Source of the DNA: a bacterium
GTDB taxonomy: Bacteria > Chloroflexota > Dormibacteria > Aeolococcales > Bog-877
Assembly: GCA_021785655.1 (NCBI GenBank)
Contig: JAJYET010000020.1
Coordinates: 1 to 41,193 of the forward strand
Length of the DNA: 41,193 nucleotides
Reading direction: 5' to 3'
Shown: positions 8,646 through 15,635 of the stretch, piece by piece
Layout of the letters: the number at the start of each line of letters is the position of its first letter
Position numbering within the stretch: the stretch's first letter is position 1
Translations under genes and position numbers: made by a program
Notes under the pieces: generated by a model
Told to the model about the DNA's origin: nothing
The model's database searches: none
The model's input: only the letters and a program-made list of their open reading frames with translations

Positions 8646-9506
8646 GTGAGCCCCGCCCAGGGCTGGCAAGCCGTAGGGGTCGGCATCCTCCGCTGGGTGG
8701 GAAGCCCGGTGGACGTCAACTGCACTTTGGTCCGGGGTGACGACGTGGCCCTGCTGGTCGACTCCGGCAGCACCCGGGAGGAGGGAATGGAGCTCCGCCG
8801 GGCGGTGGAGAAGGAGCTGGGGGGGCAGGAGCTGGTGGTGGTCAACACCCACGCTCACTACGACCACTGCTTCGGCGACTCGGCGTTCCCGGAGTCGGCG
8901 ATCTACGCCTCGGCAGGGTGCGTGGCCACCCTGCGGCAGACCGGCCCCGCCCAGCGGCGGGAGGCAGCCGAGTCCTGGCGCGATGAGGACCCGGACTTCG
9001 CGGCCCGGCTGGAGGCGGCCCGGATCGTCCTCCCGACCCAGCCGGTGGAAGGGGAGGCGCTGCTTGACCTGGGCGGGATCAAGGCCCAGCTGCTGGTGAC
9101 GGGGCGGGGCCACACCGACCACGATCTAGTCGTGGTCCTGCCCGAGCTGGGGGCTCTCCTGGCCGGCGACCTGGTGGAGGAGAGCGGGCCCCCGGCGCTC
9201 GAGGACTCGTACCCTCTGAGCTGGCCTCTGGCCCTGGGGCGGATACTGGCGCTCGGGCCGCAGCTGGTCATACCGGGCCATGGGCAAGAGGTCGGCCGAG
9301 ACTTCGTCGCTCGCCAGCGCGACCAGATGGACCAGCTGGCCGAATGGTGCCTTGGCGAGCTGGGCTTGGGGACCCGGGTCCGCGACTACCGGGGCGCATT
9401 CACACCGGCTGCCCTGAGGACCGCCCTTGAGCGCGCGCAACAGGAACTCTCGGCCGGCCCGTCCCCCACGGCTCCGACCGGGCCACCTGAAGACCTTCTC
9501 CCCTAG
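8646..9506 (+). CDS. Metallo-beta-lactamase-fold hydrolase
   Basis: This 286-residue protein has the complete MBL metal site: THAHYDHCFGD (HxHxDH), GRGHTDHD (third His), AGDLV (bridging Asp) and IPGHG (last His). Such proteins hydrolyse thioesters, lactones or phosphoesters at a dinuclear Zn or Fe site; the substrate is not evident. The GTG start at 8646 has no clear ribosome-binding site. It follows the solute-binding protein gene by 65 bp. Its stop codon shares the palindrome CTAG with the stop of the convergent gene. Confidence 0.85.
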   Translation: MSPAQGWQAVGVGILRWVGSPVDVNCTLVRGDDVALLVDSGSTREEGMELRRAVEKELGGQELVVVNTHAHYDHCFGDSAFPESAIYASAGCVATLRQTGPAQRREAAESWRDEDPDFAARLEAARIVLPTQPVEGEALLDLGGIKAQLLVTGRGHTDHDLVVVLPELGALLAGDLVEESGPPALEDSYPLSWPLALGRILALGPQLVIPGHGQEVGRDFVARQRDQMDQLAEWCLGELGLGTRVRDYRGAFTPAALRTALERAQQELSAGPSPTAPTGPPEDLLP

Positions 9507-10030
9507 CGCTCCTCGGGGACCATGGATTCCGGGATCCCGGTCACCTGGTAGGGCAGCTCGCTGATGTCGAAGTAGCGCACCGGCTTGTGCATCCGCTTGG
9601 CGATCCCGACCTGCACCTTGAGTCCCAGGGAGAGCCCGCCGAACACCCACACCTCGTCGCAGCGAGCGATGAGATTGTTCAGCGCCTCTCGCACCAGGTC
9701 CTTGGGCACGGTGTGCATCAGGTAGTAGTCGAACAGCATGAAGGGCGCCACCGGCACCCGGTTCTCGTCCAAGACGAACTTGGTGAGCTGCTGCCTCCAG
9801 TAGAAGTTGCGATTGCTCATGGCCAGGTAGACCAAGGGCTTGGGCCGGCGCAGGGTCCGCTCCGCCTGCTCGGCCGGGCTGGCCCGGGGCGTGGGGGTGA
9901 AGATCAACTCCAGGATCTCGTCCGCGGAGCGCCCCGCCGTGCGCGCCTCCACGGGCGGGGCGTCGATCTCGCTGGCGCGGGGGGCGGTCGCCCTCTCCGG
10001 TCCTCCCCGCACGCGCTTGCTGGCAGCCAA
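9503..10030 (-). CDS. Nucleoside 2-deoxyribosyltransferase-like protein (DUF7768/DUF4406-like)
   Basis: This protein of about 175 residues has a disordered N-terminal third and a Rossmann-like C-terminal domain (about residues 65-165). It begins KPLVYLAMSN, continues with a segment ending RVPVAPFMLFDYYL, then NLIARCDEVWVFGGLSLGLKVQVGIAKRMHKPVRYFD. The order strand-helix, PxAP, then CDEVWVFG and a helix for sugar or nucleotide contact matches phage and bacterial deoxyribosyltransferase-like domains. A nucleotide-related role is inferred by similarity remembered, not tested. The start is uncertain: TTG 10030 or GTG 10012. It lies 12 bp behind the uracil-DNA glycosylase gene, and a TATAGT hexamer at 10042-10047 could also serve it. 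Confidence 0.65.
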   Translation of the reverse strand: MAASKRVRGGPERATAPRASEIDAPPVEARTAGRSADEILELIFTPTPRASPAEQAERTLRRPKPLVYLAMSNRNFYWRQQLTKFVLDENRVPVAPFMLFDYYLMHTVPKDLVREALNNLIARCDEVWVFGGLSLGLKVQVGIAKRMHKPVRYFDISELPYQVTGIPESMVPEER

Positions 10031-10042
10031 GATCGCGGCCTA

Positions 10043-10750
10043 CTATAGCCGCTTCGCACGCCCCCGCCAAGGGGACTGCAGCAGCTGCGACAGCCACTCC
10101 AGCGCCTGCTCCAGGAGCTCCCGGTGGTCCGGTCGGTTCAGCCACCGGCTGGCCCCCGAGGGGTGAGGAAGGGGCAGCAGCAACGGGAAGTGGCCGGGGT
10201 TCAGAGGCTCGCCCGCCGGAAGCTCCCGGCCCCCCTGGTCGAATACCCGGCCCACCACGAGGCCGAGGGGCCGGGCCGGCAGGAACCGGTCGATAGCCAG
10301 CTGCCCCACCGGAAGGATAAGCCGTGGGGCCAGGAGCGCCAGCTGGCGATCAAGATAGGGTCGGCACAGCGCCACCTCGCCGGGGCTGGGGCGACGGTCG
10401 CCCGTGCCCCCCGGCGATGGACCGGGGAAGCACTTGGTGATCGAGGTCAGGTAGACCCGCCGGCGCGCCTCCTCTTCGCTCGGGACCCCGGCTCGGGCCA
10501 GCCAGCTGAAAAGCTCCCTGCCGGCCCGGCCGCTGAAGGGACGCCCCGCCGCCTCCTCAGACCGCCCCGGCGCCTGGCCCACGAGCACGATCCGGGAGGG
10601 GAACGGGGCCGGGAGTATGGGCGCGGCCCGCCCGAGGAGACCAGCGTCCACGCAGAGGCGGCAGGTGGCGATCTCGCGATGGAGCTCCCGCAGCTGATGC
10701 CCGCGAGAGGGCGCAGAGAAGTTGCCAGAGAGGCTCGGGACGGTCTCCAT
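10043..10750 (-). CDS. Uracil-DNA glycosylase, family 4-like (4Fe-4S)
   Basis: This 235-residue base-excision enzyme removes uracil from DNA. Motif A is VGQAPGRSEEAAGRPFSGRAG (residues 57-77; family 4 usually has GEAPG). The second motif is HPSGASRWLNRP near the C-terminus. Four cysteines at 30, 33, 107 and 129 (CRLC, TKCFPG, LCRPY) match the 4Fe-4S ligand set of family 4 enzymes. The Gln in place of the usual Glu and the HPSGAS form mark a distinct subgroup. ATG 10750 follows a TAGGAT hexamer by 8 nt with no ribosome-binding site, suggesting a leaderless mRNA. It is followed at once by the deoxyribosyltransferase-like gene. Confidence 0.88.
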   Translation of the reverse strand: METVPSLSGNFSAPSRGHQLRELHREIATCRLCVDAGLLGRAAPILPAPFPSRIVLVGQAPGRSEEAAGRPFSGRAGRELFSWLARAGVPSEEEARRRVYLTSITKCFPGPSPGGTGDRRPSPGEVALCRPYLDRQLALLAPRLILPVGQLAIDRFLPARPLGLVVGRVFDQGGRELPAGEPLNPGHFPLLLPLPHPSGASRWLNRPDHRELLEQALEWLSQLLQSPWRGRAKRL

Positions 10751-10758
10751 CCGGTGCT

Positions 10759-10764
10759 ATCCTA
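10759..10764 (-). promoter_or_regulatory. Putative -10 element for leaderless uracil-DNA glycosylase gene
   Basis: TAGGAT on the minus strand lies 8 nt before the ATG at 10750. No Shine-Dalgarno sequence intervenes. No clear -35 is seen. Confidence 0.4.
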
Positions 10765-10813
10765 GGGCCGTCGAGGCCGCCGTCAGGGCGGCGCCACCCA
10801 GCAGGCGAGTCAA

Positions 10814-11137
10814 ATGCCCCAAGGCTCGGACCCCAGGCGCAGGCCGGATCGGCAGTCCTCGGAGCCCGACGGCCAGCCGGAGTGGTGGATGACGCTCTGG
10901 CAGGAGCGGCTGCCGCACGAATCCGGCGAGCCCAGCCCCCGGGCCGGCGGAATTCTCACCTGGCTCGCCCGGCGGGCGGCCATGGTGCTCCTACCCCTGC
11001 TGGTGGTGGCCGCGGTGGTCCTCGGCGGCTTCCACCTGGATCTCGAGGCCCTGATCGTGGGAGGGGTGGCCGCGGCGATCGTAGTCGTGGTCGCGGCCTG
11101 GCCCGCCCTGGAGCGATCCCGCCCCGGCAATCGGTGA
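10814..11137 (+). CDS. Small two-helix membrane protein, hypothetical
   Basis: A protein of 107 residues with a polar, Pro/Arg-rich N-terminal half and two hydrophobic helices near the C-terminus (AAMVLLPLLVVAAVVLGGF and EALIVGGVAAAIVVVVAAWPAL). No family recognised. ATG 10814 is used here; ATG 10889 (preceded by GGAG at 5 nt) would give a shorter protein that keeps both helices. It is divergent from the glycosylase gene with 63 bp between start codons. Confidence 0.5.
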   Translation: MPQGSDPRRRPDRQSSEPDGQPEWWMTLWQERLPHESGEPSPRAGGILTWLARRAAMVLLPLLVVAAVVLGGFHLDLEALIVGGVAAAIVVVVAAWPALERSRPGNR

Positions 11138-11270
11138 CGGCGGTCCGGCGGTCCGCGCCTCTCACCTGCCTGCGCTGGCTGTGTCCTGCCGCCGGCGCCA
11201 GCTGGGTGTCGAGTTTGGCCAGGCGCGGTAGCGGGCGGTCGTCGAAGGATCTCGGTTAGGACCCAATTCG

Positions 11271-11876
11271 GTGAGTGATTCGATGCAGGCCTCGGACCCG
11301 GATCGCGAGGGCCGGATCTTGGTCCTGCGCGAGGCGGCCGCGGCGGGGCGGCTCACCATGGAGGAGTTCGCCGAGCGGGTGGCGGCGGTACACCAGGCGC
11401 GCACCGTGGGCGAGCTGGCCCGGCTCACCCAGGACCTGCCAGACCAACCATCCCCCCGCCGCCCCATCCGATGGCTGCTGGCCGCCCTCGGCTCCACGGA
11501 GAGGGGCGGACGGCTCACGGTCGGCCGGTGGGTCTTCTGCGTGGTGGCTCTCGGCAACATCGACCTCGACCTGCGCCAGGCCAGGCTCACCGGGCCCACC
11601 GTGACCATCCTGGTGGTGGGCGTGCTGGGCTCGGTCGACGTCTACGTTCCCGAGGAGCTCGATGCCGAGGTCCGGGCGCTTGCGATCCTCGGCCACGCCA
11701 ACCCCAACGGCAACGACCTGGCCCAGCCCGGGCGCCCTGGAGTCCGGCTGGTGTCCGTCAGTGTGCTCGTGGGGACCGACCTCTGGCGCGTGCCGTCGAG
11801 CTGGGGCCAGCGCAGCTGGCGGAAGATCATCCGCGGCATCCGCCGTGGGGAGCACCTCCTGCCGCCGGGCGATTAG
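11271..11876 (+). CDS. DUF1707 domain protein with LiaF-like C-terminal region
   Basis: This 201-residue protein begins with a DUF1707 (SHOCT-like) helical domain: DREGRILVLREAAAAGRLTMEEFAERV, then ARTVGELARLTQDLP at residues 9-57. The C-terminal part (about 78-175) is beta-rich and resembles the cell-wall-active antibiotic response domain of LiaF/YvqF proteins (GNIDLDLRQARLTGPTVTILVVGVLGSVDVYVPE). In actinobacteria such proteins are linked to envelope stress, but the exact role is unknown. No strong transmembrane helix is seen. GTG 11271 or ATG 11283 may be the start. Confidence 0.75.
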   Translation: MSDSMQASDPDREGRILVLREAAAAGRLTMEEFAERVAAVHQARTVGELARLTQDLPDQPSPRRPIRWLLAALGSTERGGRLTVGRWVFCVVALGNIDLDLRQARLTGPTVTILVVGVLGSVDVYVPEELDAEVRALAILGHANPNGNDLAQPGRPGVRLVSVSVLVGTDLWRVPSSWGQRSWRKIIRGIRRGEHLLPPGD

Positions 11877-12002
11877 CGGTGCGCCGTCCGGCGTCCCTCC
11901 TCAAGCGGCGCCTCTTCGGGACCCGGGGCGGAGCGGCGCCCGGTTCGAAGGCGGAGAACCGGGGCCGAGGAGATGGCCGGGACTCCCCGAGATGGCCCCC
12001 GG

Positions 12003-12851
12003 TCAGCCCCAGTTGGACGAGCGGCGTCCGCGCGGAGGCACGCCCTCGGCGTCCTCAGGGGGCGCCTCGTAGCCCCTCTGAGAGGGGTCCGGGGCGAGAT
12101 CGAAGAGCCGGTAGCTCTCGGCCATCGAGACCCCAGCGCGGGCACCACACCGGCGTGCCTCCTCGAAGATCCAATCCCGCATGGGCGCGGCGTCGAACTG
12201 GCTCCGGTGCTCACCGAGTGCGGCCAGCTGGTTCTCCAGGTCCTCCTCGAGGACGGGAACCGCGATGTCCGGCTCGCGGCTCGAGCCGACCAGCACAAAG
12301 CGGGTCTTGTGCGGCTCGAGCCCCTCCTCGGCCAGCAGCTCCGGGAAGGCGCGGGCGTCCCGGGCGCTGGGGAACACCGCATCCAGGCAGGCGTCCGCCG
12401 CCGCCCGGTGGTCCGGGTGGTTGATGTAGCCACGGCCGAAGAACCGGGAGGTGGGGTCCATGGTGATCACCATCTCCGGGCGGAAGGTGCGCAGCACCCG
12501 GACCAGGTCACGCCGCACCTCCAGGGTGTTCTGCAGGGTCCCGTCAGGGTGGTTGAGGCAGATGACCTCCTGGACCCCAAGGTGCGCCGCGGCCCGATGC
12601 TGCTCAGCCAGGCGCACCCGGCTGAGCTCCCCCCTGGGGATGGTGGGGTCATCGCTGCCGGCGTCGCCGTCGGTCACCAGGCAGATGCCGGCCCGACAAC
12701 CTCGCCGCACGAAGGCGGAGAGGACCGAGGCGGCCAGGAAGTCGGCGTCATCTGGATGTGCCACCACCACCAGGGCGGACTTCGGCACGTAGCCGAAGAG
12801 CTCCAGGGGCGGGTCCCGATCCGGCTTTGGCTCCTGGGACTCCTCGCTCAT
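12003..12851 (-). CDS. PIG-L family N-deacetylase (LmbE-like)
   Basis: This 282-residue zinc hydrolase of the PIG-L/LmbE family removes N-acetyl groups from sugar conjugates; relatives include MshB and BshB (mycothiol and bacillithiol synthesis). The family motif AHPDD lies at residues 31-35 and the second zinc ligand region NHPDH at 144-148. The C-terminal 30 residues are polar and probably disordered. The substrate is not determined; the length suits MshB, Mca or a generic LmbE. ATG 12851 lies only 21 bp from the divergent DUF1028 start, so the two promoters must overlap each other or the coding regions. A TAGCTT hexamer is 4 nt upstream, a poor spacing, and GGAGG is 11 nt upstream. Confidence 0.88.
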   Translation of the reverse strand: MSEESQEPKPDRDPPLELFGYVPKSALVVVAHPDDADFLAASVLSAFVRRGCRAGICLVTDGDAGSDDPTIPRGELSRVRLAEQHRAAAHLGVQEVICLNHPDGTLQNTLEVRRDLVRVLRTFRPEMVITMDPTSRFFGRGYINHPDHRAAADACLDAVFPSARDARAFPELLAEEGLEPHKTRFVLVGSSREPDIAVPVLEEDLENQLAALGEHRSQFDAAPMRDWIFEEARRCGARAGVSMAESYRLFDLAPDPSQRGYEAPPEDAEGVPPRGRRSSNWG

Positions 12852-12859
12852 CCATAAGC

Positions 12860-12865
12860 TATCCT
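12860..12865 (+). promoter_or_regulatory. Putative -10 element for leaderless DUF1028 gene
   Basis: TATCCT lies 7 nt before ATG 12873, within the 21-bp gap between two divergent start codons. Any -35 region would lie inside the PIG-L coding sequence; none near consensus is visible. Confidence 0.45.
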
Positions 12866-12872
12866 CCCAGGG

Positions 12873-13739
12873 ATGGTCCGCCGCGTGCAGTCCCCCACGG
12901 TCGCCACCTTCTCCATCTGCGCCACGGACGGGCGGGACTTCGGGGTGGCGGTCGCCTCCAAGTTCCTCGCGGTGGGCAGCGTGGTGCCGTGGGCGGGAGC
13001 CGGAATCGGGGCGCTGGCCACCCAGGCCATGGCCAACACCTCGTATGGCCCAAGGGGCCTGCAGTTGCTCTCGGAGGGGCTACCAGCCCAGCAGGTGGTC
13101 GAGCGGCTGACCGCTGCCGACCCGGAGCGCGACCACCGCCAGTTGGGAATCGTAGACCGAGACGGAGGCTCCTCGACCTACACCGGCAGCGCCTGCTTCG
13201 ACTGGGCCGGGGGCCGCACCGCCCCTGGCTGCGCCGGCCAGGGGAACATACTCTCCGGGCCGGAGGTGGCCGACGCCTTGCTGGACACCTTCCTGGCCAG
13301 CTCCGGCGACCTCTGCGACCGGCTGCTCGCGGCCCTAAGCGCCGGTGACGAGGCTGGCGGAGATCGCCGGGGGCGGGAGTCCGCCGCCCTCCTCGTGGTG
13401 CGAAAAGGCGGCGGCTACGGAGGGTTGGACGACCGCATGATCGACCTTAGGGTGGATGACCACCCGGAGCCGGTCATGGAGCTGCAGCGGCTGGCCCGGC
13501 TCTGGCGGGTGTATTTCGAGGAGACCGACGAAGGAGCGCTGCTGCCAGTGGACGAAGAGCTGGTGCGGCGTCTTCGACTGGGTCTCCATCGCCGGGGGAT
13601 TCAGGTCGGGGGAGAGGGCCGGGACTCGGTGTTCCTGGCCCTGGAGGCCTGGGCGGGCATGGAGAACCTGGAGGAGCGCCTCAGAGGGCGGGACCGGCTG
13701 GACCCCGTGGTGCTGACGATGTTGGAGGGCCAGCTCTAG
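12873..13739 (+). CDS. DUF1028 family protein (Ntn-hydrolase-like)
   Basis: This 288-residue protein has the DUF1028 domain over about residues 8-205: TFSICATDGRDFGVAVASKFLAVG near the start, then WAGAGIGALATQAMANTSYGPRGL and GQGNILSGPEVADAL. The family has an Ntn-hydrolase-like fold and is often encoded near peptidase or amidohydrolase genes, but its reaction is not established. The C-terminal part (from about 215) is helical and may be an extra ligand-binding region found in longer members. It is divergent from the PIG-L deacetylase gene with 21 bp between. Confidence 0.85.
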   Translation: MVRRVQSPTVATFSICATDGRDFGVAVASKFLAVGSVVPWAGAGIGALATQAMANTSYGPRGLQLLSEGLPAQQVVERLTAADPERDHRQLGIVDRDGGSSTYTGSACFDWAGGRTAPGCAGQGNILSGPEVADALLDTFLASSGDLCDRLLAALSAGDEAGGDRRGRESAALLVVRKGGGYGGLDDRMIDLRVDDHPEPVMELQRLARLWRVYFEETDEGALLPVDEELVRRLRLGLHRRGIQVGGEGRDSVFLALEAWAGMENLEERLRGRDRLDPVVLTMLEGQL

Positions 13740-13875
13740 GGACGGCTGCCCCCAGCAATCCGGGCGCGGGCGCGGGCCAAGTGGCGAGTGCCCCAGTCCA
13801 CCAGGGCGTTCCCTCACGCCTCCCGTCGGGCCTTCTGTCCGGACGAAGCCGCGTCGAGCGCCTGGAGCGGTGGCC

Positions 13876-14955
13876 TCAGCTCCCGCTACCGGCGAGATCG
13901 CGGTATCCCCAGCTCCCCTGGGGCGAGGGGAGCCCAGTCGGGCCCGTGGAGCTCCCCTCCCCAGTCCCCCAGCGGGCCGGGTCTCGCGCCACCAGGACGG
14001 CGGGCACGAGCCGAAGCCCGGTGGCAAAGAGCAGCCAGCCGAAGAAGAGCGGAAGCCCCACTGACCAGATGTCCTTGGCCATGTAGAAGTGGAAGTCCTG
14101 GGCGTCGACATACTGGAAGGCAGTCATCATCAGCCCCGCCACGCCGAACGCAAGGTTGACCACCACAAAGCCCTGGGCAGAGATCCTCCCCCGCTCCATC
14201 CGAAGCCGGTCCAGCGGGGTGAGGTGGCCCGTCGGAAGCGGGAGCGGCCGCCACCCCCGCCAGAGGCCGATGAGCATCACCGCCCAGCACACCGCCCCCA
14301 CGGTGAAGACCAGGGTCCCGAAGGCCACGAGATCTTGTTGGACCGCCGGTGGCGACCCCTCGGTTCCGGCGTACACCCCCTGATTGAGGATCAGCCCGCC
14401 TCCGGTCAGGAGCGAGGCGCCCACCACCAGCGGCACCACTACCGGGGTCCAGCTCATGCGGTGGGGCCTGGCCTCGTACAGCCCGCCCAAGGCGCCGACC
14501 GTTTTCCAGTAGAAGATCGAACCGATGGCCCACACGGCCCAGGGGGGGAGGATGGCCGGCAACCAGTCCACCTCGAGGTTGAAGTGGAAGTCGTACCCGT
14601 CCCAGGCTCGCAAAATCACCATCACCCCCCAGACCAGCATCGTGTAGACGAGGAGGTAGGCCGCCGACCCCATCACCAGCTCGAACCGCTTGGCGGCCAG
14701 CCGCGGGAGCCCTCCATCCGGGTCCTGAAGCCAACCCGCAATCCTCCAGTAGAGGGGGACCACCAGGATCAGCAGGATGACCACCGGCGTGAGCCAGGGC
14801 AGGAAGTCCATGAGCAGGTTGAAGTGGAATGCGTAGGGGTTGAGGGCCTTGAGCAGGACCATGAGTCCCCACACCACGACGAGGAACCCCAGCGACAGCG
14901 CGAGGGCGGCGGTGACCACCTCGAACCGGCGGCGGATGAAGCTCTCCCAGCTCAC
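13876..14955 (-). CDS. Membrane protein with internal FHF repeats, last gene of the oxidase operon
   Basis: Not a family I recognise. The 359-residue product has about eight transmembrane helices arranged as four two-helix modules. Modules 1 and 2 are clear duplicates offset by exactly 80 residues: RFE at 10-12 and 90-92, VWG at 28-30 and 108-110, FHFN at 43-46 and 123-126, D-x-LP at 50-53 and 130-133. The last module has FHFY at 288-291. The histidines H44, H124 and H289 lie in the loops joining paired helices. It is not recognisably oxidase subunit III. GTG 14955 overlaps the stop of a five-codon reading frame, and TAACAT lies 9 nt upstream. Its position after coxBA-ctaA suggests an accessory or structural role in the respiratory chain (inference). 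Confidence 0.75.
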   Translation of the reverse strand: MSWESFIRRRFEVVTAALALSLGFLVVVWGLMVLLKALNPYAFHFNLLMDFLPWLTPVVILLILVVPLYWRIAGWLQDPDGGLPRLAAKRFELVMGSAAYLLVYTMLVWGVMVILRAWDGYDFHFNLEVDWLPAILPPWAVWAIGSIFYWKTVGALGGLYEARPHRMSWTPVVVPLVVGASLLTGGGLILNQGVYAGTEGSPPAVQQDLVAFGTLVFTVGAVCWAVMLIGLWRGWRPLPLPTGHLTPLDRLRMERGRISAQGFVVVNLAFGVAGLMMTAFQYVDAQDFHFYMAKDIWSVGLPLFFGWLLFATGLRLVPAVLVARDPARWGTGEGSSTGPTGLPSPQGSWGYRDLAGSGS

Positions 14956-14986
14956 AGGAGGGCCATGTTACGGGTTGGCGGGCCGA

Positions 14987-15274
14987 TCACAGGGCCCGAA
15001 AGATGATGGCGAAGCCGATGAACAGCAGGACCGCGGCGGTGATGGCGAGACAGCCGAAGTCGAAGCTGATCAGGAGCCGGAAGCGAGTGCGCATCTCCCC
15101 CACCCGGGCGGAGCGGTAGGGCACCCCGGTCCCACCGTCCGCCCTCTCCGAGGAGGTGGGCTGCCCCCAGATGCTGCGCAGGGTCAGCGCCGCCCCGAAG
15201 GCCATGAGAAGGCCCACGCCGAGCACCAGGAGCCCCAGCCCGAAGCTGCTTCCGGACGCGCCCGCCGCGGTCAC
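14987..15274 (-). CDS. Small two-helix membrane protein in oxidase operon
   Basis: A 95-residue protein with two hydrophobic helices (GLGLLVLGVGLLMAFGAAL and GCLAITAAVLLFIGFAIIF) joined by a polar loop of about 40 residues with several Arg. No family recognised. It lies between the CtaF-like gene (33 bp upstream) and the FHF-repeat gene (31 bp downstream), so it is probably part of the same operon. The GTG start at 15274 overlaps the stop of a seven-codon frame (GTGA). Confidence 0.6.
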   Translation of the reverse strand: MTAAGASGSSFGLGLLVLGVGLLMAFGAALTLRSIWGQPTSSERADGGTGVPYRSARVGEMRTRFRLLISFDFGCLAITAAVLLFIGFAIIFRAL

Positions 15275-15307
15275 CGGTCGGGCCGCCCGGGCATTCTCCC
15301 CCCAAGG

Positions 15308-15520
15308 TCAGGAGAGAGAGCGGTAGTCGCGACGCGCGTCCCGGATCCAGCCGCCCAGCGCCACCACCAAGATGATGAGGCCGATCACCACCACCACCAC
15401 CTTGGTGATCACCCCGATGAGGCTCATCGCCACGCCGACGGCCAGCAGAGCCGGCCAGAAGCTGGGCCCGGGAAGGTGCTCCGTCCCCGACTCGGGCTCC
15501 TCCTCGTGGGACTCAGCCAT
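15308..15520 (-). CDS. Small cytochrome c oxidase subunit (subunit IV/CtaF-like)
   Basis: This 70-residue protein has an acidic N-terminus followed by LPGPSFWPALLAVGVAMSLIG, a second hydrophobic segment, and GGWIRDARRDYR. The PSFWP-helix-glycine-helix-W pattern is common in small subunit IV-like proteins or C-terminal tails of actinobacterial and chloroflexal oxidases. It probably sits in the oxidase complex in the cytoplasmic membrane. The ATG at 15520 lies inside the end of the preceding 40-codon gene (8-bp overlap), indicating coupling. Confidence 0.7.
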   Translation of the reverse strand: MAESHEEEPESGTEHLPGPSFWPALLAVGVAMSLIGVITKVVVVVIGLIILVVALGGWIRDARRDYRSLS

Positions 15521-15635
15521 GCGCCGACGCCAGATAGAGGGCCGCCCAGATGAAGGCGACGCAGAGCATCAGGAACGCCAGCAGGGTGAGGATTATCCCG
15601 AAGCGCATGTTGCCGCTGGCAGATCGTCGCTGCAT
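15513..15635 (-). CDS. 40-residue single-helix membrane protein (micro-ORF)
   Basis: A very short gene. The product starts MQRRSASGNMRFG, followed by one hydrophobic helix (IILTLLAFLMLCVAFIWAALYL), and ends ASAHG. AGGAG lies 5 nt before the ATG at 15635, a textbook site. The ATG shares its A with the ctaA stop (TGATG), and the gene end overlaps the next start by 8 bp. These junctions make it convincing as a real operon member. It may be a small stabilising oxidase subunit (inference). Confidence 0.75.
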   Translation of the reverse strand: MQRRSASGNMRFGIILTLLAFLMLCVAFIWAALYLASAHG

